Notes: a model not told the origin generated them from the letters alone. Counted from the first letter of the stretch, positions 34,518 through 43,549 are shown. The stretch: 64,000 nt of DNA from Gammaproteobacteria bacterium (GCA_036381015.1 DASVDR010000029.1:160676-224675); one strand, 5' to 3'. Numbers and translations: made by a program.

Positions 34518-36014
34518 ATGAGCCGCTACGTCGGCGCGATCGACCAGGGCACGACGAGCAGCCGCTTCATCCTCTTCGACGAATCGGGCGCGATCGTCTC
34601 GATCGCGCAGCGCGAGCATGCGCAGATCTGCCCGCAGCCGGGATGGGTGGAGCACGATCCGCTCGAGATCCTGCGCAACACCGAGCACGTCGTCGCGGAC
34701 GCGCTCGCGCAGGCCGGCGCCACCGCCGCGGACGTCGCGGCCGTCGGGGTCACGAATCAGCGCGAGACCACCGTGCTTTGGGACGCCGCCAGCGGCGCGC
34801 CGCTCGCGAACGCGATCGTCTGGCAGGACACGCGCGTCCATGGGGACGTCGCGGAATACGCCCGTGACGGCGGAGTCGACCGCTTCCGCGCGATCACCGG
34901 CCTGCCGCTCGCAACCTACTTCAGCGCACTGAAGCTCAAGTGGCTGCTCGACCACGTGCCCGGCGCCCGGGCGGCCGCCGAAGCGGGCAAGGCGCTTGCC
35001 GGCACGATCGATACGTGGATCGCGTGGAACCTGACGGGCGGGGCCGCAGGCGGCCTGCACGTCACGGACGTCACTAACGCGAGCCGCACTCAGCTCATGA
35101 ATCTCGCCACGCTCGATTGGGACGACGCGCTCGTCGAAGCATTCGGGATTCCACGGGGCCTGCTGCCGCGGATCGCGTCGTCGAGCGAGATCTACGGCGA
35201 GATTCGGATCGATCCGCTGCGCGGCGTGCCGCTCGCCGGTCTGCTCGGCGACCAGCAGGCCGCGGTCGTCGGGCAGACGTGCTTCGCGCCGGGCGAGGCG
35301 AAGAACACCTACGGCACCGGTTGCTTCCTGCTGATGAATACCGGCACGTCGCCGGTATCGTCCAAGGCCGGTCTCGTCACGACCGTCGCGTACCGTTTCG
35401 GCGCCGAGCCCGCATGCTACGCGCTCGAAGGCTCGATCGCCGTGGCGGGCTCCGCCGTGCAGTGGCTGCGCGACAACCTCGGCCTGATCGCGAAGAGCGC
35501 CGACATCGAGCCCCTCGCGCGCACCGTCGCGGATAACGGGGACGTCTATTTCGTGCCGGCGTTCTCCGGCCTCTTCGCGCCGCACTGGAACTCGAGCGCG
35601 CGCGGCGTGATCGTCGGGCTCACGCGCTACGCGAACCGCGGCCACTTCGCGCGCGCGGTGCTCGAGGCCACGGCTTATCAGACGCGCGAGGTCGTCGAGG
35701 CGATGGAGCAGGACTCGGGCATCGAGCTTCGGGAGCTTCGCGTCGACGGCGGGATGGCGGCGAACGACCTGCTGATGCAGTTCCAGGCGGACATGCTCGG
35801 CGTGCCGGTCGTGCGCGCCGAGGTTCTCGAGACGACCGCGCTCGGCGCGGCGTACGCCGCGGGCGTCGCTGCGGGATTCTGGCCGGACCGCGAGGCGTTG
35901 CGAAGGCAGTGGCGTGAAGGCCGGCGCTGGGCTCCGTCGATGTCGGACGAGGATCGAGCGCGTCTCTACGCCGCCTGGCGCAAGGCGGTCGCACGATCGC
36001 TCGACTGGACGTAG
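34518..36014 (+). CDS. glpK: Glycerol kinase
   Basis: A 498-residue FGGY-family kinase that phosphorylates glycerol to sn-glycerol 3-phosphate. [14 protein letters not shown] (phosphate 1), [21 protein letters not shown], then [23 protein letters not shown] and [18 protein letters not shown] are all present, and the length matches GlpK (~500). It begins 15 bases after the PQQ dehydrogenase, an unusual neighbourhood since glpF and glpD are absent. The last nine codons and stop are imperfectly duplicated just downstream. Confidence 0.95.
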   Translation: MSRYVGAIDQGTTSSRFILFDESGAIVSIAQREHAQICPQPGWVEHDPLEILRNTEHVVADALAQAGATAADVAAVGVTNQRETTVLWDAASGAPLANAIVWQDTRVHGDVAEYARDGGVDRFRAITGLPLATYFSALKLKWLLDHVPGARAAAEAGKALAGTIDTWIAWNLTGGAAGGLHVTDVTNASRTQLMNLATLDWDDALVEAFGIPRGLLPRIASSSEIYGEIRIDPLRGVPLAGLLGDQQAAVVGQTCFAPGEAKNTYGTGCFLLMNTGTSPVSSKAGLVTTVAYRFGAEPACYALEGSIAVAGSAVQWLRDNLGLIAKSADIEPLARTVADNGDVYFVPAFSGLFAPHWNSSARGVIVGLTRYANRGHFARAVLEATAYQTREVVEAMEQDSGIELRELRVDGGMAANDLLMQFQADMLGVPVVRAEVLETTALGAAYAAGVAAGFWPDREALRRQWREGRRWAPSMSDEDRARLYAAWRKAVARSLDWT

Positions 36015-36045
36015 CCGGTCGCACGGTCGCTCGACTGGGCGTAAC
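35986..36045 (+). repeat. 30-bp imperfect tandem duplication at the glpK 3' end
   Basis: Units 35986-36015 and 36016-36045 differ at three of 30 positions. The first encodes the C-terminal VARSLDWT and TAG of glycerol kinase. The second, in frame after the stop, would read PVARSLDWA and TAA. It looks like a slippage duplication that left a second, unused C-terminus. Confidence 0.9.
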
Positions 36046-36090
36046 TTGCGAGCTCGCGCGTGCCGCGACGGGGCGAAGCGGCGTTACGCG

Positions 36091-36603
36091 TCACGCGTCA
36101 CGTCCGAGGATCAGCTTCCAGTAGCCGACGTCGATCCATCGGCCGAGCTTGAAGCCGACCTCGCGAAAATGTGCGACCTTCTCGAAGCCGAGCTTCTCGT
36201 GAAGCCTGACGCTCGCCGGATTCGGCAACGCGATGCCGCCGATCACGCAGTGCAGCCCCCGGCTGCGGAGCTCGTCGATCAGCGCGCGATAGAGCGCGCT
36301 GCCGAGCCCGCGGCCGCCGCAGTCGGGCCGCAAGTAAATCGTGCTTTCGACCGAAAGCCGATAGGCGCACCGAGTGTGCCACTGCGAGGCGTACGCGTAG
36401 CCTTCGATCGAGCCGTCGCGCTCCGCGACCAGCCACGGAAACGTCTCGCTCACGCGGGAGATCCGTGCGGCCATGTCGGCCGCGGCCACCGGCTCTTCCT
36501 CGAACGTGACGACCGTCGAGACGACGTAGTGGTTGTAGATTGCGCAGATTTGCGGCGCGTCGTCCGGAGTCGCCGGCCGGAACGGCGCGATGCGGTCGCT
36601 CAC
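36091..36603 (-). CDS. GNAT acetyltransferase, phosphinothricin-type
   Basis: A 170-residue N-acetyltransferase. RPATPDDAPQICAIYNHYV at the start, FPWLVAERDGSIEGYAYAS, STIYLRPDCGGRGLGSALY (acetyl-CoA loop motif A, GxGxxGxG/A-like) and GGIALPNPASVRLHEKLGF are typical of the PAT/bar family acting on phosphinothricin or methionine sulfone and sulfoximine. Full length. Convergent with glpK and in the same direction as the nuclease gene upstream. Actual substrate unknown. Confidence 0.9.
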   Translation of the reverse strand: MSDRIAPFRPATPDDAPQICAIYNHYVVSTVVTFEEEPVAAADMAARISRVSETFPWLVAERDGSIEGYAYASQWHTRCAYRLSVESTIYLRPDCGGRGLGSALYRALIDELRSRGLHCVIGGIALPNPASVRLHEKLGFEKVAHFREVGFKLGRWIDVGYWKLILGRDA

Positions 36604-36633
36604 GTACGTTCCGCCTTATCGTTCACGACGACT

Positions 36634-37563
36634 CTACTCTCGGCCGGCAGGGCCGACGAACGGGGCGGCCGAATCGCGATGCTCCGCGGCATCCAGCCAA
36701 ACCCAAACCGGCGCGTGGTCCGAGACGTCGCGCCGGGCTTCTGCGTGCGTGAGCCCGACGGCCGCGGGGAAGGCGACGATGCCGGCGCCGGCGATCGGCA
36801 GTCGGTGCCTGACCGGTATCCAGATGTTGTCGTAGAGGTTCGCGAAGCGGCCGTCGACGCTCGAAAGCGTCGTGGCGCCTTCCACGATCAGCGGCCTCGC
36901 GTGGGGGCGAAGCGCGGCCCACGCCGGGTGCTGCGGCGCGAGGTTGAAGTCGCCCATCAGCACGATGCGGTCTGCTTCCTCCGGATAGATCTCGCGAAGC
37001 CACCGCCAGTACTCGGCGATCGCTGCGATCTCGGGCGTGCGATCGGCGACTCCGTGCCCGTAAAAGACGTGAACCGTCGCCGCGACGAACGTGAGCCCGG
37101 AGTCGCGAATCCGAAAGCGTGCGGAGAAAGGTTCGCGAGCGAAACGATCGGTGACGTCGAGATAGACGACCGCGCCGTCGACGTACTCGATGACCTCGGG
37201 GTTCCAAAGGAAAGCGTACTTTTCCTTGTAAGACCCGCGGCCGAGATCGTGCGAACGCATCGTCTCCCACTCGACGCCGGTCGCGCGCTCGATCGCCGCT
37301 TCCAGAGCGTCGACGCCTTCGGCCGTCATCGCTTCCTGCACGGCGACGAAGTCGAACGACGCGCGCTCGACGACGGCGCCGAGAACGTCGAAGCGCTTGT
37401 GGTCGCCGTGCCCGAGATGGCGAATGTTCCAGGAGGCGAGCGTAGCCGCCTCGACCGGGAGCGCGAGGGCGGCGACGACGAGGACGAGCCACGCCGCGGC
37501 GCGTCTTGTCGCAACTCGAGCGGCACGCGCAGAACGACGCGCCGCGCCGGCGCGAGCCCGCAT
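36634..37563 (-). CDS. Endonuclease/exonuclease/phosphatase-family protein, exported
   Basis: A 309-residue DNase I-like-fold phosphodiesterase. ATG 37563 gives an Arg-rich n-region and a hydrophobic signal (WLVLVVAALALPVEA), so export is predicted. Catalytic blocks: ASWNIRHLG, VAVQEAM, the histidine region VHVFYGHG, LMGDFNLAP and the final SDHAPVWVWL carrying the catalytic Asp-His pair. An open extension to 37686 is less likely. Substrate could be nucleic acid or a phospho-lipid or phospho-sugar. Confidence 0.87.
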   Translation of the reverse strand: MRARAGAARRSARAARVATRRAAAWLVLVVAALALPVEAATLASWNIRHLGHGDHKRFDVLGAVVERASFDFVAVQEAMTAEGVDALEAAIERATGVEWETMRSHDLGRGSYKEKYAFLWNPEVIEYVDGAVVYLDVTDRFAREPFSARFRIRDSGLTFVAATVHVFYGHGVADRTPEIAAIAEYWRWLREIYPEEADRIVLMGDFNLAPQHPAWAALRPHARPLIVEGATTLSSVDGRFANLYDNIWIPVRHRLPIAGAGIVAFPAAVGLTHAEARRDVSDHAPVWVWLDAAEHRDSAAPFVGPAGRE

Positions 37564-37778
37564 TTCCGGCGATATTCCCTGCAAAATCGGCTTGCAATCG
37601 GCTCTTGGAGGACGGCGATATCCTGCGGGGACGTGAAACTGAACGCAAGCGCTGAATTCACCGCTTGACGCCGAAAGGGACTGCAACGGGCGGGTGGACG
37701 CCGAAACGCCGCGCAGCGCCGTCCGGGAACGCCGTATTTCGTCGGATGTCGCGGCTCAGATCGCGGAGCCGGCGCAGG

Positions 37779-38576
37779 TCAGTGCGTCATCGCGTAGATG
37801 ACGTAATTCACTCCGAAGCGGTAGGCGGTCGCCGTCATCGGCGCGGGGTAGTGGGGGTCGTCCGCATGCTCCCATGCATCCCCCATGTCGATGTTGTGGT
37901 TGATCGCGACCATCAAGCGGCCGTCGTCGTCGTAGATGCCCCGCCAGTGCGGCGGGCCTTGCATTCGCTCCCAGCCGAGGTGGCGCTCGCCGGGGATCTG
38001 CGTGCGCTCGTCGAGACTGAACAGGATGTTCATCAGCATGTCGTCCTGCGGGATGTCGACGATCGGCCGTCCGGGCAGCACGGTCTGCATGACGCCCTCG
38101 AAGGCATACCATTCGTATTGACCGTGGAAATCGTCGACGACGAGGAAGCCGCCGCGCATCAGGTACTCGCGCAGCCGCGCGGCCTCGGCTTGCGTCGGCC
38201 GCCAGTTGCCTTGACCGACCTGCTGCACGAAGAGCCACGGATAATCGAAAAGCTCGTCCCCGTCGAGCGTCACGTGGCGGCTGTCCTCGGCGACCTGCAG
38301 ACGCGTCATCCGCGAGAGCGCGGCCAGGATGTGCGCTTCCGCATACGGGTAATCGATCGCCCACCACGGATTGCACCACCCGCGCGAACCCGCGCAGCCG
38401 CCGCCGGTGTCGTAGGCGAGGCGCGCCATGTGGAACTCGGCCTCGGGCGGTCCATCGATCGGCTTCGGCGCGACCCGCCGGAAAAAACCTTGAGCACCGG
38501 CCAGGCCGGCGGCGAGCGCTGCGAGCAGGCCGACGACGGCTGCGGCGCGGGTGACGGGAACGGGCGAACGGCGCAT
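37779..38576 (-). CDS. DUF4159 domain secreted protein
   Basis: A 265-residue exported protein with a signal peptide ending LAGAQGF. It consists of a DUF4159 domain, visible as FHMARLAYDTGG, DYPYAEAHILAALSRMT, YPWLFVQQVGQG, LREYLMRGGFLVVDDFHGQYEW and a final AYRFGVNYVIYAMTH. The fold is glutamine-amidotransferase-like, and these proteins often accompany MoxR/VWA gene clusters, which are not present here. Function unknown. Confidence 0.9.
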   Translation of the reverse strand: MRRSPVPVTRAAAVVGLLAALAAGLAGAQGFFRRVAPKPIDGPPEAEFHMARLAYDTGGGCAGSRGWCNPWWAIDYPYAEAHILAALSRMTRLQVAEDSRHVTLDGDELFDYPWLFVQQVGQGNWRPTQAEAARLREYLMRGGFLVVDDFHGQYEWYAFEGVMQTVLPGRPIVDIPQDDMLMNILFSLDERTQIPGERHLGWERMQGPPHWRGIYDDDGRLMVAINHNIDMGDAWEHADDPHYPAPMTATAYRFGVNYVIYAMTH

Positions 38577-38679
38577 CAGCGGACCTCCGATCGTTCACAT
38601 TGTTCGCCCGGTGCCCGCCGAGTCAAGCAACCCGGCGGCTTCGCGGCGCCGCATTGCCGTCGCGCGGGTGCCGTCGCTC

Positions 38680-38769
38680 TCCGGACGAAGCGTCATCGCA
38701 TCCGCCTCCGGACCAAGCGGCATCGCTTCCGCCCCGGCGCCGTCCGGCCGAAACGGCGTCGCATCCTCC
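38680..38769. repeat. Degenerate 27-bp tandem repeats
   Basis: Three copies of a unit beginning TCCGGACGAAGCG and ending CATCGCATCC start at 38680, 38707 and 38743 (the third after a 9-base insertion). They fill much of the 219-base gap between the DUF4159 and NfeD-like genes. No gene is supported here. Confidence 0.65.
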
Positions 38770-38795
38770 GCGCCGCATGAATAGACTGAGCGCCC

Positions 38796-39251
38796 ATGAC
38801 ACTCGATTTCTTGAGCGGATTGTTGTTGGCCGCGGTCGTGCTGATCGGCGGCGGCTACCTCGCGAGCATCGTGCTCGCCGAGCCGTTGAAGGCGCGCCTC
38901 GAGGCGAGCCGCGCCCGGCGCGGCGAGCGCCCGGCGAAGCCGGAGCGCCCGGCAAAGCCGGCACCCGGCGCGAACGACCACTTGATCGGAGCGGCCGGCC
39001 GCGTCGTCGACCGCGACGAGGCGAGCGGCGAGATTCGAGTGCGGATCGGCATGGAGCGCTGGCGAGCGCGCGTCAGCGCGCCGGGCGCCGCGGTGCCGCC
39101 CGTCGGCGCGGAGGTCGAGGTCAAGGCGGTCAACGGTCGCGTGCTCGAGGTCGACGAGAAACGCGGCGACCGAACGGAGACGCCCGCCGAGCCGGGCGCT
39201 GCGATCAGATCGGCACCTTCCGGTCCGGAAACGCCTTCACCCAACGATTGA
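38796..39251 (+). CDS. NfeD-like membrane-anchored protein
   Basis: A 151-residue protein: an N-terminal transmembrane helix (FLSGLLLAAVVLIGGGYLASI), a Lys/Pro/Glu-rich linker and a small OB-like domain (LIGAAGRVVDRDEASGEIRVRIGMERWRA... split over residues ~62-115) that resembles the NfeD C-terminal domain. Gram-negative NfeD usually partners with a stomatin or protease, neither of which is adjacent. Its 3' end overlaps the convergent YciI gene by 47 bases. Confidence 0.72.
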   Translation: MTLDFLSGLLLAAVVLIGGGYLASIVLAEPLKARLEASRARRGERPAKPERPAKPAPGANDHLIGAAGRVVDRDEASGEIRVRIGMERWRARVSAPGAAVPPVGAEVEVKAVNGRVLEVDEKRGDRTETPAEPGAAIRSAPSGPETPSPND

Positions 39252-39501
39252 TCCGGTAGCTCGCCCGCAGGCCGTTCGTCCAGAACGGATCGTCCTCGAA
39301 GATCGCCTTGACGCCGTCCTCGTCGTCCGCGTCGACGATCCACAACCCGCCGACCGGACGGTCGCTCGGCACCTCGCGGAGGCCGCCGGGCACGAGCACG
39401 CGGTCCTTGCGGCTGTCGAGAAACGCGAGATGCTCCTGAAAGAGCTTCTGGCGCAGCTCGCCGACGTCGGGCTTGTCTTCGAATTGGACGATGAAAAGCA
39501 T
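39205..39501 (-). CDS. YciI family protein
   Basis: A 98-residue alpha/beta ferredoxin-like protein of the YciI/YCII family. MLFIVQFEDKPDVGELRQKL, LFQEHLAFLDS, VLVPGGLRE, GGLWIVDADDEDGVKAIFEDDPF and the final YRINRWVKAF are the family pattern, including the His-Asp pair proposed as an active site (here EHLAFL). Full length. Antisense overlap of 47 bases with the NfeD-like gene, and 36 bases upstream of the SatD-associated membrane protein on the same strand. Confidence 0.9.
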   Translation of the reverse strand: MLFIVQFEDKPDVGELRQKLFQEHLAFLDSRKDRVLVPGGLREVPSDRPVGGLWIVDADDEDGVKAIFEDDPFWTNGLRASYRINRWVKAFPDRKVPI

Positions 39502-39537
39502 CTGAACGGCCTCCGGTATGCCTGTTTCGTGCAGGCG

Positions 39538-39936
39538 CTATTGCAGAAGCTGCAGTCCCCAGTGCCGGTCGTACGCGAGCAGACCGCCGGTGACGAGCAG
39601 CGCCCAGAAAAGGCTCGCGAGCGACCCGACGAGGAAGTACTCGGCGGTGATCTGCTTGTCGAGCTCTTGATATCGCGCCACCGTCTTCAGCGCGACGACG
39701 GCGACGAGGATCTCCCACTGGTTCGCGACGACGCCGATCGAGACGAGGAGGCGCTCGAACAGCCCGATGTAGCGACCCGCGGCGAGTGCCTCCGCTTCGC
39801 GGGCCTCCGATGTTTTCGCGACCGCGACGGTGGCAACGCGAAAGACGAGCCGGCAGAACGCGTTCCCGGCGTACCAGACGAGCGGCACGTAGAGGAGGTA
39901 CGCGGCGTACCGAAGCGCTTCGGCGAGCGGATTCAT
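39538..39936 (-). CDS. Membrane protein of the SatD/DUF3307-associated type
   Basis: A 132-residue protein with an N-terminal helix, a middle helical hairpin and a C-terminal helix. The block GRYIGLFERLLVSIG...KTVARYQELDKQITAEYF, followed by a VGSLASLFWALLV helix, closely resembles the C-terminal half of DUF3307 membrane proteins, which are typically encoded next to SatD. It overlaps the SatD-like gene by four bases (ATGA), so the two are co-translated and probably interact. The function of this pair is not established. Confidence 0.75.
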   Translation of the reverse strand: MNPLAEALRYAAYLLYVPLVWYAGNAFCRLVFRVATVAVAKTSEAREAEALAAGRYIGLFERLLVSIGVVANQWEILVAVVALKTVARYQELDKQITAEYFLVGSLASLFWALLVTGGLLAYDRHWGLQLLQ

Positions 39937-40601
39937 GCCGCCGCCTCGCGGCGCCGGTCCTCGCGGCTGAGCGCCTCCTCGATCGTCTCGATCTGGCGGG
40001 AATAAAAGCGCAGCTCCGCCGACCTCAGCACCTTGTAAAGCGAGTTCTCCGACACGCCGAGCGCGCTCGCGATCTCGCCCTTCGGCGTCTCCGGGTCGAG
40101 GAGGACGCGCGCGACGTAGCGCCGCTGCGTGTCGGTCCAGCCGGCTTCGACCCGCGTCAGGCTGCGGCCGATGCCGTCGAGGAGCAGCTCGAGCATTGGG
40201 TCGGCCGGGAAGCTGAAGCGGTAGCGGTTCGTGTCGTCCTTGTCGCCGAGCTTCGCTCTCGCTTCGGCGAGCCCTTCACCCATCATGTTCCAGGCCCTTT
40301 CCCGGTTCAGCTCGGTCTCGAGCGTGATTGCGCCGACGACGAAGCGGGCTTCGACGCGCTCGAGCAGAAGCCGGAGCCGCAGGCCCCGGACCACGTCGAA
40401 GGCGCCGCCCAACGTGTAGGCGAGACCCTGGAACTCGTCGCCGAGCGTGATCGTGAGCGGCGACGCGATCTCGGGCGCGCAGCGCTGATTCGCATCCTCG
40501 ACGACGCGGTTGAACAGCTCGTGGAGATCGGTCTTGCTCGCGGCCTTCGAGCTGCCGACGAGATCGCCCATCAGGACGGCGTGCGGCTTTCCCTGCGACA
40601 T
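39933..40601 (-). CDS. SatD family protein: cyclase-like domain plus HTH
   Basis: A 222-residue protein of the SatD family (named from the acid-tolerance sat operon of Streptococcus mutans). VLMGDLVGSSKA (D13) and TITLGDEFQGL (D55, E56) at residues ~9-60 mirror the two metal-binding segments of class III nucleotidyl cyclases and GGDEF domains. The C-terminus (GEIASALGVSENSLYKVLRS, ~180-200) is a helix-turn-helix like sigma region 4. So an NTP-using or nucleotide-sensing domain may be linked to DNA binding. Coupled by ATGA to a membrane protein; the 72-base promoter gap carries three CTAACCC half-sites. Confidence 0.82.
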   Translation of the reverse strand: MSQGKPHAVLMGDLVGSSKAASKTDLHELFNRVVEDANQRCAPEIASPLTITLGDEFQGLAYTLGGAFDVVRGLRLRLLLERVEARFVVGAITLETELNRERAWNMMGEGLAEARAKLGDKDDTNRYRFSFPADPMLELLLDGIGRSLTRVEAGWTDTQRRYVARVLLDPETPKGEIASALGVSENSLYKVLRSAELRFYSRQIETIEEALSREDRRREAAA

Positions 40602-40633
40602 CGTCCACCCGATTATGGGATAGCCCCGGCATG

Positions 40634-40670
40634 CTAACCCAGCAAAGGGTTAGTCGCAACGGGCTAACCC
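40634..40670. promoter_or_regulatory. CTAACCC operator-like array upstream of satD-like gene
   Basis: CTAACCC occurs at 40634-40640, its reverse complement GGGTTAG at 40647-40653 (a perfect inverted pair with a 6-base spacer), and a third copy at 40664-40670. The array occupies the only non-coding DNA upstream of the SatD-like start (40601), which fits a binding site for the SatD helix-turn-helix or another regulator. Confidence 0.6.
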
Positions 40671-40673
40671 TCG

Positions 40674-41906
40674 CTAGTCGAGGACGTGGGACAGCAGCCC
40701 GTCGGCCAGCTTCGGCTCGAACCACGTCGATTTCGGCGGCATCAGCCGCTCGGCGTCGGCGACGGCCATGAGCTGCTCCATGCTCGTCGGATACATCGCG
40801 AACGCGACGGCCGCGCGGCCGCCGTCGACGAGCCGCTCGAGCTCGGCGAGGCCGCGGACGCCGCCGACGAACATCATCCGCGGGTCGCTCCGCGGGTCGT
40901 CGACGCCGAGCAGCGGACCGATCACGTGCTCCTGCAGCAGGCTCACGTCGAGGCGTGCGACCGGATCGGACGGCAGCACGCTATCCGGCAGCGCGAGGCG
41001 ATACCACGCGCCGTCGAGGTACATCCCGAACGTGCCGGCGCGCTCGGGCTTCGCCCGAGCGCTGAGCCGCTCGACGGCGAACGTGCGCTCCAGCCGCTCG
41101 AGCAGATCGGCCGGCGTCAGGCCGTTCAAGCCCGCGACGGCGCGGTTGTAGTCGAGGATCCGCATCTCGTCGTGCGGGAACGCGACGGTCAGGAAATATT
41201 CGTGGCTCGCGTCTTCGCCTCCGCCCTTCGCGCGACGCTCTCGGGCCACGCGGGACGCGGCGGCCGAACGATGATGACCGTCGGCGATGTAGAGCGCGTC
41301 GAGTGCACCGAGCGCCGCGGCGAGCCGCTCGGCAGCCGCGGATTCGGCCACACGCCACACCGTGTGCCGGACGGCGTTCGGCCCCTCGACGTCGAGCAGC
41401 GGCGACTTCCGCGCCGCCTCGTCGAGCAGCGCCTCCAACCGCTCGTCCGCGCGATACGCGCAGAGCACGGGGCCCGTCTGCGCGTTCAACGCGTCGATGT
41501 GACGAACGCGATCCGTCTCTTTGTCGGGTCTCGTCAGCTCGTGCTTCTTGACCCGGTTTTCCTCGTACGCGCGAATCGATGCGACGCACGCGATGCCGGT
41601 CTGAACGTGCCCGTCCGCCGTCATCCGGTAGACGTAGAACGACGCCTCGGTGTCCCGCACCAGCGCGCCGGAGCGTTCGAGCCGCCGCAGGTTCGCTGCT
41701 CCGCGCGCATAGACCGCGGCGTCGTGCGGGTCGGTGCCGGGCGGCAGGTCGATCTCGGGCCGCGAGACATGCAGGAAGCTGTCCGGCTTGCCTGCCGCGA
41801 GCGCACGCGCCTCGTCGGTGTCGACGACGTCGTACGGCGGCGCGACGACGCCGGCGGCGTGCTCGGCGCTCGCCCGGAGCGCTCTGAACGGCTTCACGAG
41901 CGCCAT
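40674..41906 (-). CDS. DUF1015 family protein
   Basis: A 410-residue cytoplasmic protein of DUF1015, a widespread family of unknown enzymology. [83 protein letters not shown] and the late AFAMYPTSMEQLMAVAD are family blocks. A GTG at 41909 is an alternative start; the start overlaps the rimO stop (GTGATG). It is co-transcribed with rimO. Confidence 0.92.
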   Translation of the reverse strand: MALVKPFRALRASAEHAAGVVAPPYDVVDTDEARALAAGKPDSFLHVSRPEIDLPPGTDPHDAAVYARGAANLRRLERSGALVRDTEASFYVYRMTADGHVQTGIACVASIRAYEENRVKKHELTRPDKETDRVRHIDALNAQTGPVLCAYRADERLEALLDEAARKSPLLDVEGPNAVRHTVWRVAESAAAERLAAALGALDALYIADGHHRSAAASRVARERRAKGGGEDASHEYFLTVAFPHDEMRILDYNRAVAGLNGLTPADLLERLERTFAVERLSARAKPERAGTFGMYLDGAWYRLALPDSVLPSDPVARLDVSLLQEHVIGPLLGVDDPRSDPRMMFVGGVRGLAELERLVDGGRAAVAFAMYPTSMEQLMAVADAERLMPPKSTWFEPKLADGLLSHVLD

Positions 41907-43276
41907 CACGAGGCGGCCCTCGCCGCGCCCGCACCGACGGGCTCGAGCCCTTCAGTGCGGCAGTCGACCGGCACGGCCCAGAGATCGTAGTCGCCCGACT
42001 CCTCGACGCGCACGTCGAGCATCGTGCCGGGCACGAGCCCCGGCGCCGGCGGCAGGAAAACGTTGCCGTCGATCTCCGGCGCATCGCCCTTCGAGCGCGC
42101 GACCGCGCCTTCGCCGTCGACACGGTCGACGACGACCTCGATCGTCCGGCCGACGAGACGCGCGAGCCGTCTTGCGCTGATCGACTGCTGCGCGGCCATC
42201 AGGCGGTGCCAGCGCTCCTCGATGACTTCCTCCGGCACGCGGCCCGGGAGCGCGTTCGACGCTGCCCCGGCCACGGCTTCGTAGCGGAAGCAGCCGACGC
42301 GGTCGAGCTCCGCCTCCTCGAGCCAGTCGAGGAGCAGCGCGAAGTCCTCCTCGGTCTCGCCGGGAAAGCCGACGATGAACGACGAGCGAAGCGTCAGCGC
42401 GGGCACGGCCGAGCGCCACGCCCGAATGCGCTCCAGCGTCCGCGCGTTCGCGGCCGGACGCCGCATCGCCTTCAACACGCGCGGGCTTGCGTGCTGAAAC
42501 GGAATGTCGAGGTACGGTAGGAGCTTGCCCTCCGCCATCAGCGGGATGAGCTCGTCGACGTGCGGATACGGGTACACGTAGTGCAGGCGGACCCATGCGC
42601 CGAGCTCGCCGAGCGCCGCCGCGAGCTCCGTGATGCGCGCAGGCACGTCCCGGCCGTGCCACGAGGAGGCCGCGTATTTCAGATCCGCGCCGTAGGCGCT
42701 CGTGTCCTGAGAGATCACGAGCAGCTCCTTCACGCCGGCGCGCACGAGGCGCTCCCCTTCGACGAGCACGTCGGCCGCCGGTCGGCTCGCCAGCTTGCCG
42801 CGCAGGCTCGGGATGATGCAGAAGCTGCAACGATGATTGCAGCCCTCGGAGATCTTGAGGTAAGCGTAGTGCCGCGGCGTCAGGCGGATGCCTTGCGGCG
42901 GGATCAGGTCGAGAAATGGATCGTGCGGCGGCGGGCAGGCGTCGTGCACGGCGGCCATCACGGCCTCGTATTGATGCGGGCCCGTGACCGCGAGGACGTC
43001 CGGGTGGCGCTCGCGGATCAGCGCGGCCTGCGCGCCCAGGCAGCCGGTGACGATCACGCGCCCGTTCTCGGCGAGGGCTTCGCCGATCGCGTCGAGGGAC
43101 TCCGCCCGCGCGCTCTCGAGAAAGCCGCACGTATTCACGACGACGACGTCCGCGCCGGCGTAGTCGGCGGCCGTCTCGTAGCCTTCCGCGCGCAGCCGGC
43201 TCAGGATGCGCTCGGAGTCGACCAGGGCCTTGGGGCAGCCGAGGCTGACGAAGCCGATCCGTGGTGCCGTCGCCAT
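41906..43276 (-). CDS. rimO: Ribosomal protein S12 methylthiotransferase RimO
   Basis: A 456-residue radical-SAM enzyme that methylthiolates the conserved aspartate of ribosomal protein S12. The UPF0004 domain starts [17 protein letters not shown] with further iron-sulphur cysteines in NTCGFL and TGCLGA. The radical-SAM motif is [14 protein letters not shown] (CxxxCxxC), and a TRAM domain ends the chain. ATG 43276 (MATAPRIGF) is chosen over an open extension to 43312. RimO rather than MiaB is supported by [10 protein letters not shown] and QDTSAYG. Confidence 0.95.
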   Translation of the reverse strand: MATAPRIGFVSLGCPKALVDSERILSRLRAEGYETAADYAGADVVVVNTCGFLESARAESLDAIGEALAENGRVIVTGCLGAQAALIRERHPDVLAVTGPHQYEAVMAAVHDACPPPHDPFLDLIPPQGIRLTPRHYAYLKISEGCNHRCSFCIIPSLRGKLASRPAADVLVEGERLVRAGVKELLVISQDTSAYGADLKYAASSWHGRDVPARITELAAALGELGAWVRLHYVYPYPHVDELIPLMAEGKLLPYLDIPFQHASPRVLKAMRRPAANARTLERIRAWRSAVPALTLRSSFIVGFPGETEEDFALLLDWLEEAELDRVGCFRYEAVAGAASNALPGRVPEEVIEERWHRLMAAQQSISARRLARLVGRTIEVVVDRVDGEGAVARSKGDAPEIDGNVFLPPAPGLVPGTMLDVRVEESGDYDLWAVPVDCRTEGLEPVGAGAARAAS

Positions 43277-43549
43277 GAGCGGTTGAAGTCCTCCGAGCCG
43301 GGGATTGCGCATCGAGCAGGAGCGCGCCGGGAGCGCGCGAGCCGCCTATTGCGCCATGCGACGCCGCAAAACGCAACGCCGGCGGGCCGCCGGCCGTCGG
43401 CCGGCGCGCCTGCGAGAGACGAGGCGTTCGCACAGGCTCCTAGGCTCCGCGGGGGATTCGGGGCACACTGGCGGGAGCCTGCGGCGGACGCGGCACAGCG
43501 TTCGGCGGACGGGCGAGGCCGGATCGGCAGCGACGTCGAGAGGAGCGAC

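Noticed and set aside
43360-43425. GC-rich palindromic stretch upstream of rimO/maoC as a terminator or attenuator
   Set aside because: The arms are runs of GGC/GCC without a clear stem or T-run; too ambiguous to call.
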